Source of the DNA: Elusimicrobiota bacterium
GTDB lineage: Bacteria > Elusimicrobiota > Elusimicrobia > Elusimicrobiales > UBA9959
DNA length: 8,980 bases
Direction of reading: 5' to 3'
Assembly (NCBI GenBank): GCA_022703115.1
Contig: JAKLEK010000052.1
Span: forward strand, 1 to 8,980
Positions 5,792-8,980 of this stretch are shown one piece after another (within the stretch, counting starts at the first letter, position 1; each line of letters begins with the position of its first letter). The notes beneath the pieces are model-generated. The model was not told the origin of the DNA and ran no database searches. It saw nothing but the letters and a program-made list of their open reading frames with translations. The position numbers were made by a program, and so were the translations under genes.

Positions 5792-7591
5792 TCAGAACTT
5801 GAGCTTGGGGAGTTTCACCTTGCCGGCCCCAGGGATGGGTAGTCCGGCGGGCGCCGCTTTTTCCTTCATGCTTTCAAGCAGAGCGTCTCCGCCGCCGCTC
5901 ACGCTCTTCTGCGAAGCGTCGAGCTTGTCCTGGAGTTCCTTGCGCCGGGACCCGACCAAAGAGTCGAGCTTGGACTTGTAGGGCTTTATGGCGGCGTCCA
6001 CCTGTTCCTGGGCCTGCGCCCTGGCCTTTGCCAGTTCGGAGCCGAAAGCGCCCCTGAAAGCCCCGGCCAGCTTTTCGGCCAGGTCGGTGGTCAGCGTGAG
6101 AGAGGGCTCCCCGATGGTCCCCCCTATCTTCACCCCCATTGAAACCGACGAGAGGCCGGACATGGAGTTCGTCACCGCGGTCTTGAGCGGGGCGAACTTG
6201 ATATTGTCGGCCTGCGGCGTCACTTTGGCGCCTTCGATCCGGAAGAGGGCGTCGCCTTTCAGGTTCTCACCGGTCATCGACAGGGTCCCGTCGAACCGTC
6301 CGGCGCCGCCGGCCACCGACGCCCCGATCGAGGCGGGGTTGCCTAGCGCCATTCCGGTCATGGGCATGCCGGAGTATTTCAGGTTCAGGTCCCCTTTCAT
6401 GACCGTGCCGGTATTGTCCAGGACGGCCCTGAAGTCCAGGGCGCGGCCGGCCTTGGCGCCTTTTATCGACGCGGTCAGCGGCTTGCCGTAGATCTGGGGC
6501 TGGGTGGTAATCCCTTCTATGGAGCCGGAGAAATCCAGCGGCGCGTCCAGCCCGAACTCGCCCGAAACGGCCATCTTCCTTATCAGGAAGGAAGGATAGG
6601 CGTTCTCCTTAGGGAAGGACACGACCCGCCCGCGTTCCGCCTCGGCCTTGAGGACCTTTTTCTGCGAATTCTCGGGCATATGCCTGCGGACCACGGCCAG
6701 CCACTTGAGGGCGCTCTGGGTCTTGGACGCTATGGCCGGGCCGACCAGCATCCTGGCCAGGGACTGCGTGTCGAGGGACGGCATTTTCATCCTGGCCATC
6801 GCGCTCTCGATATCCTTGCGCCTCGCCTCGTCGGCGGCTTTCAGCCCTTCGGTCAGGGCCGCCGAGGCGTCTTCGATCATTTTGCGGTCGTTCTTGAAGT
6901 CCTCGGTCAGCTTCTTCACGTCCTTCTGGAGCGGCGCGAGTTTCTTGGCCTTCTTCAGGATGTCGGATTCCTTTTCGGCCTCCGCCCAGCGGGCCTTCAG
7001 GTCGTCCAGACGGGTCCGGTATTCGGCGAAGTCGGCCTTTTGGCTGAGGGCAGCGTACTGTTCCTCGTATTTGGCCTGCAGTTCCTCGTAGACCTTGACC
7101 GAGGCTAGGGAGGCCGGTTCGATCTTGTAGTCGGCGGACGCGTCCGCTTTAGCGTCGCCGAGGCGGTCGGCCGTGAAGTTCAGGGCCTCGGTTTTCAGCT
7201 CCGCCGCGAATTTGGAGGGCTCTTCTTTCGGGGCCAGGGGCAGCCTGGCGGACCTGGAACGTGGCGTGCCGAACTTCAGCCCCGCCAGAAGGGCCTCGTC
7301 CACTATGAACTTCTTCTCCAGCAGCGGCGCGCCGGCTATGCGGAAGCTGAGCTCGGAGAATTCGACCGCGTTCTTGTATTCCTCCTCCGCGCTGCCGACG
7401 GAGACGCCGGTCATGCGGAAGGAAGGATGCAGGAAGGAGGTCTTCAGGCCGGCTATCTCCACGCGCGCGCCGGCGGCTTTTTCCATGCTTTTGCGCAGGC
7501 CCCATTTCAGGACCGGGTCGAACGCGAAAAAGAAGAAGGCCCAGACGAGGGCGAGGAAGACGAATCGGGGCAGTATGTATGATAGGCGCAT
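5792..7591 (-). CDS. TIGR03545-family membrane-anchored AsmA-like protein
   Basis: A 599-residue protein that I assign to TIGR03545, an uncharacterised family found in outer-membrane bacteria, usually next to TIGR03546, as here. An uncleaved N-terminal membrane segment (about 8-26) is followed by AsmA-like text, with ARVEIAGLKTSFLHPSFRMT at 42-61. Residues about 165-265 are rich in K, E and A and look like a long coiled coil. A beta-rich region follows (about 320-510), ending in VKIGGTIGEPSLTLTTDL, a motif typical of AsmA/TamB-type C-terminal domains. A second charged helical region and a G/P/K-rich tail close the protein. The bulk should sit in the periplasm. AsmA-like proteins are thought to carry or bridge lipids between membranes; a similar role here is inference. 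The start lies three bases after the TIGR03546 stop, with AAGGA ten bases upstream, so the two are one operon. Confidence 0.85.
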   Translation of the reverse strand: MRLSYILPRFVFLALVWAFFFFAFDPVLKWGLRKSMEKAAGARVEIAGLKTSFLHPSFRMTGVSVGSAEEEYKNAVEFSELSFRIAGAPLLEKKFIVDEALLAGLKFGTPRSRSARLPLAPKEEPSKFAAELKTEALNFTADRLGDAKADASADYKIEPASLASVKVYEELQAKYEEQYAALSQKADFAEYRTRLDDLKARWAEAEKESDILKKAKKLAPLQKDVKKLTEDFKNDRKMIEDASAALTEGLKAADEARRKDIESAMARMKMPSLDTQSLARMLVGPAIASKTQSALKWLAVVRRHMPENSQKKVLKAEAERGRVVSFPKENAYPSFLIRKMAVSGEFGLDAPLDFSGSIEGITTQPQIYGKPLTASIKGAKAGRALDFRAVLDNTGTVMKGDLNLKYSGMPMTGMALGNPASIGASVAGGAGRFDGTLSMTGENLKGDALFRIEGAKVTPQADNIKFAPLKTAVTNSMSGLSSVSMGVKIGGTIGEPSLTLTTDLAEKLAGAFRGAFGSELAKARAQAQEQVDAAIKPYKSKLDSLVGSRRKELQDKLDASQKSVSGGGDALLESMKEKAAPAGLPIPGAGKVKLPKLKF

Positions 7592-7594
7592 GGT

Positions 7595-8104
7595 TCAGTT
7601 TTCCTTGAAGTACCAGTCGAAGAGCCAGGAGGCTTTAAGGCCTTTCACGGCTTTTGAGCCGGCGACTTTTTCCTTGAGTTTCGCGTTATAGTAGACGCCG
7701 AATCTGCGGCCGCCGAGATAGACCGGGAACAGGAGCAGGAGGCCGGCGGCGAGACCGCCGATCATTACGGTGTTGTTGAAGCCGGTCCAGGGGACTATCG
7801 GGGTGTTGTACATCCCGGTCCAGAGCGGGTAGAGGGCCTGGGCGGAGAGGAGGTAGTGGCCTACGGGGTCGGTGAGCCTGTCCATCAGCGGGTTCACGAA
7901 GGTCATGGCGAACATGGCTATGAGGGCCATAGGGATGTTGACGCGCAGGGCCATCAGCAGGATGAGCAGGACCTGGACGGTGAGCGTGGCCTTCGGAAGG
8001 AGGCCGATGAAGAAGCCGAGGGCTATTCCCCAGCCGATCTGGGCCGGTTCCGTGTCGGAGGTGAGGCCCTTGATGAACTGTCGTATAAGGCTTAGAGGGT
8101 TCAT
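7595..8104 (-). CDS. TIGR03546-family (DUF2062-like) inner-membrane protein
   Basis: A 169-residue membrane protein matching TIGR03546, an uncharacterised family usually encoded beside TIGR03545. A short amphipathic N-terminus precedes a hydrophobic region at about 24-52 containing ALGFFIGLLPKATL, typical of DUF2062-like proteins. Further membrane segments lie at about 55-72 and 113-131, with FNNTVMIGG between, and a lysine-rich C-terminal tail is probably cytoplasmic. The length is usual for the family. It is first in the two-gene unit and ends three bases before the TIGR03545 start. The start at 8104 has no Shine-Dalgarno. The family link is from memory of its motifs and the gene pairing. 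The function is unknown; an inner-membrane partner for the AsmA-like protein is a reasonable guess. Confidence 0.88.
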   Translation of the reverse strand: MNPLSLIRQFIKGLTSDTEPAQIGWGIALGFFIGLLPKATLTVQVLLILLMALRVNIPMALIAMFAMTFVNPLMDRLTDPVGHYLLSAQALYPLWTGMYNTPIVPWTGFNNTVMIGGLAAGLLLLFPVYLGGRRFGVYYNAKLKEKVAGSKAVKGLKASWLFDWYFKEN

Positions 8105-8109
8105 AATGG

Positions 8110-8139
8110 ATTAACTGTAATAAAATCAGCGGCGGTCTT
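8110..8139 (-). promoter_or_regulatory. Weak promoter candidate for the TIGR03546-TIGR03545 unit
   Basis: On the minus strand TTGAAA lies near 8142-8137, with AT-rich TTTTATTAC about 15 bases later and GTTAAT five bases before the ATG. None is a good -10 at good spacing, so the exact promoter is undecided; the region is simply the only AT-rich spot upstream of the start. Confidence 0.3.
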
Positions 8140-8236
8140 TCAAGGACGCCGCCGGTCCGCCGACGGAGGTCCGGGGGGCGCGGCTTTTTAGCGCTTCGCT
8201 TCCGCGATGAAGATCGCATGCGGCCGTTTGATGATG

Positions 8237-8242
8237 TATAAT
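8237..8242 (+). promoter_or_regulatory. mntP -10 box predicting a leaderless mRNA
   Basis: A perfect TATAAT is separated from the mntP ATG at 8249 by exactly six bases (TCCCTT), so the normal +1 would be the A of the start codon. No -35 is convincing. The box also lies inside a longer in-frame reading from 8207, which argues for the start at 8249. Confidence 0.6.
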
Positions 8243-8248
8243 TCCCTT

Positions 8249-8803
8249 ATGAAGACGCTCGAGGTCATGCTTATCGCGTTCGGGCTGGCTATGGACGCTT
8301 TCGCCGTGGCGGTGGCGAGCGGGGCGACCATGAAGGAGCTGAACGTCAGGCACGCCCTGAAGATGGCCCTGTTCTTCGGCGCTTTCCAGACTTTTATGCC
8401 GGTGATCGGCTGGTTCGCCGGGGTCGGTATGAAGTCGTATATTTCCGGCTGGGACCACTGGCTGGCCTTCGGCCTCCTGGCTTTCGTCGGCGGCAAGATG
8501 ATCCTGGAGGGGCTGGAGCTGAAGGGCGAGCGCGGTTCCTGCCGGCCCTTCGACACGGGGACCCTGCTGGTGCTTTCCGTCGCCACCTCCATCGACGCCC
8601 TGGCCGTAGGCATCACCTTCTCGGTCCTCGGGGTCTCCATCCTCATGCCGGTCCTGGTCATAGGCCTCGTGACCTTCCTTCTCTCCGCCGCCGGAGTGCG
8701 TATCGGCGTGAGCGGCGGGCACTTCTGCGAGAACCGCATCGGCATACTTGGCGGCGTCATCCTCCTGGCCATCGGCGTCAAAATACTCCTGACCCACCTC
8801 TGA
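8249..8803 (+). CDS. mntP: Manganese efflux pump MntP
   Basis: A 184-residue inner-membrane exporter that removes excess Mn(II) from the cytoplasm. It has the family's two internally repeated halves of three membrane segments each. The key acidic residues are seen as D16 in LAMDAFAV and D116 in ATSIDALAV, and D16 has the same number as in the E. coli protein from memory. IGWFAG, WDHWLAFGLLAFVGGKMILEG in part, and the C-terminal LGGVILLAIGVKILLTHL also fit. The frame opens at 8207, but the ATG at 8249 matches the family N-terminus, and a TATAAT lies between the two. The gene is divergent from the TIGR03546 unit. I see no manganese (yybP-ykoY) riboswitch upstream, and the promoter position leaves no room for one. 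Isoleucine is mostly ATC here, unlike the leftmost gene. Confidence 0.95.
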   Translation: MKTLEVMLIAFGLAMDAFAVAVASGATMKELNVRHALKMALFFGAFQTFMPVIGWFAGVGMKSYISGWDHWLAFGLLAFVGGKMILEGLELKGERGSCRPFDTGTLLVLSVATSIDALAVGITFSVLGVSILMPVLVIGLVTFLLSAAGVRIGVSGGHFCENRIGILGGVILLAIGVKILLTHL

Positions 8804-8980
8804 TCCGTCCTCTACATCATAAGCTTTTTTCGGTCTTCCGCAACGAAGCACCCTCAGAATCTGGTCCGGGGTTCTGACGTCCCTCGGCTGGTTATCCCGG
8901 GTGCGCTGGGCTGCCGGGGGGCACAGGGGTCTAAGGGCATCTATGAAAAGGGAAGTCAAGAGAACGCACTCCCCCTGACG
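8804..8980. other. Non-coding right end, nothing assigned
   Basis: I see no supported gene in these 177 bases. A T6 run at 8825-8830 follows mntP but has no hairpin before it, so it is not a convincing terminator. TCAGAA (8854-8859) pairs with TTCTGA (8872-8877) around a 12-base loop. The rest is GC-rich with no tRNA, rRNA or SRP RNA features that I can recognise. A ten-codon reading from the ATG at 8945 is too short to call. Confidence 0.4.

Noticed and set aside
8105..8248. Manganese-sensing yybP-ykoY riboswitch upstream of mntP
   Set aside because: No conserved core is seen, and TATAAT six bases before the start leaves no transcribed leader.
8126..8959. Minus-strand open frame of 277 codons across mntP
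   Set aside because: It is antisense to an unmistakable mntP, and its middle is rich in D, E, G and H as expected from reversed membrane-protein codons.
8804..8980. tRNA, SRP RNA, 6S RNA or tmRNA at the right end
   Set aside because: I checked both strands for a T-loop, CCA end, SRP core and tmRNA ends and saw none; one 6-bp hairpin is not enough.
1..8980. CRISPR arrays, insertion sequences, transposases or integration sites
   Set aside because: No regularly spaced repeats, transposase motifs or paired terminal repeats were seen by eye.

Overview
The window is GC-rich DNA from a bacterium that very probably has an outer membrane. The main clue is the neighbouring pair TIGR03546/TIGR03545, which is known essentially only from bacteria with an outer membrane. 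Isoleucine is often encoded by ATA despite the high GC. An elusimicrobial, spirochaete-like or similar lineage is possible, but nothing here fixes the phylum.

Bases 1-3924, all on the minus strand, form an acyl-CoA / amino-acid block. Read in transcription order it is atoD-atoA (both subunits of an AtoDA-type acetate/acetoacetate CoA-transferase, joined by an ATGA overlap), a 333-base intergenic region, a KamA-family radical-SAM aminomutase, and the alpha subunit of a second CoA-transferase of the SCOT/PcaI type that runs off the left edge. The intergenic region holds a near-consensus sigma70-like promoter for kamA, a 144-nt leader with mutually exclusive hairpins next to a strong Shine-Dalgarno, and a plus-strand terminator that may end a short divergent RNA. 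A KamA enzyme between two CoA-transferases suggests fermentation of an amino acid through a beta-amino acid and 3-oxo-acyl-CoA chemistry. However, the two aspartates that bind the lysine side chain in true lysine 2,3-aminomutase are replaced, so the substrate is unclear.

Bases 3997-5705 (plus) hold a two-gene unit: an Mrp/NBP35-type iron-sulfur carrier ATPase, overlapped by ATGA with an unrecognised exported protein rich in cysteine. A 13-bp perfect hairpin at 5736-5765 separates it from the convergent genes.

Bases 5792-8104 (minus) hold the TIGR03546-TIGR03545 pair: a small DUF2062-like inner-membrane protein and a large membrane-anchored, AsmA-like protein with coiled coils. Bases 8249-8803 (plus) encode the manganese exporter MntP. 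The last 177 bases have no gene I can support.

Three genes (atoD, mrp, mntP) have a -10 hexamer ending only 6-10 bases before the start codon and no Shine-Dalgarno. This suggests leaderless or nearly leaderless mRNAs, in contrast to kamA with its long leader.
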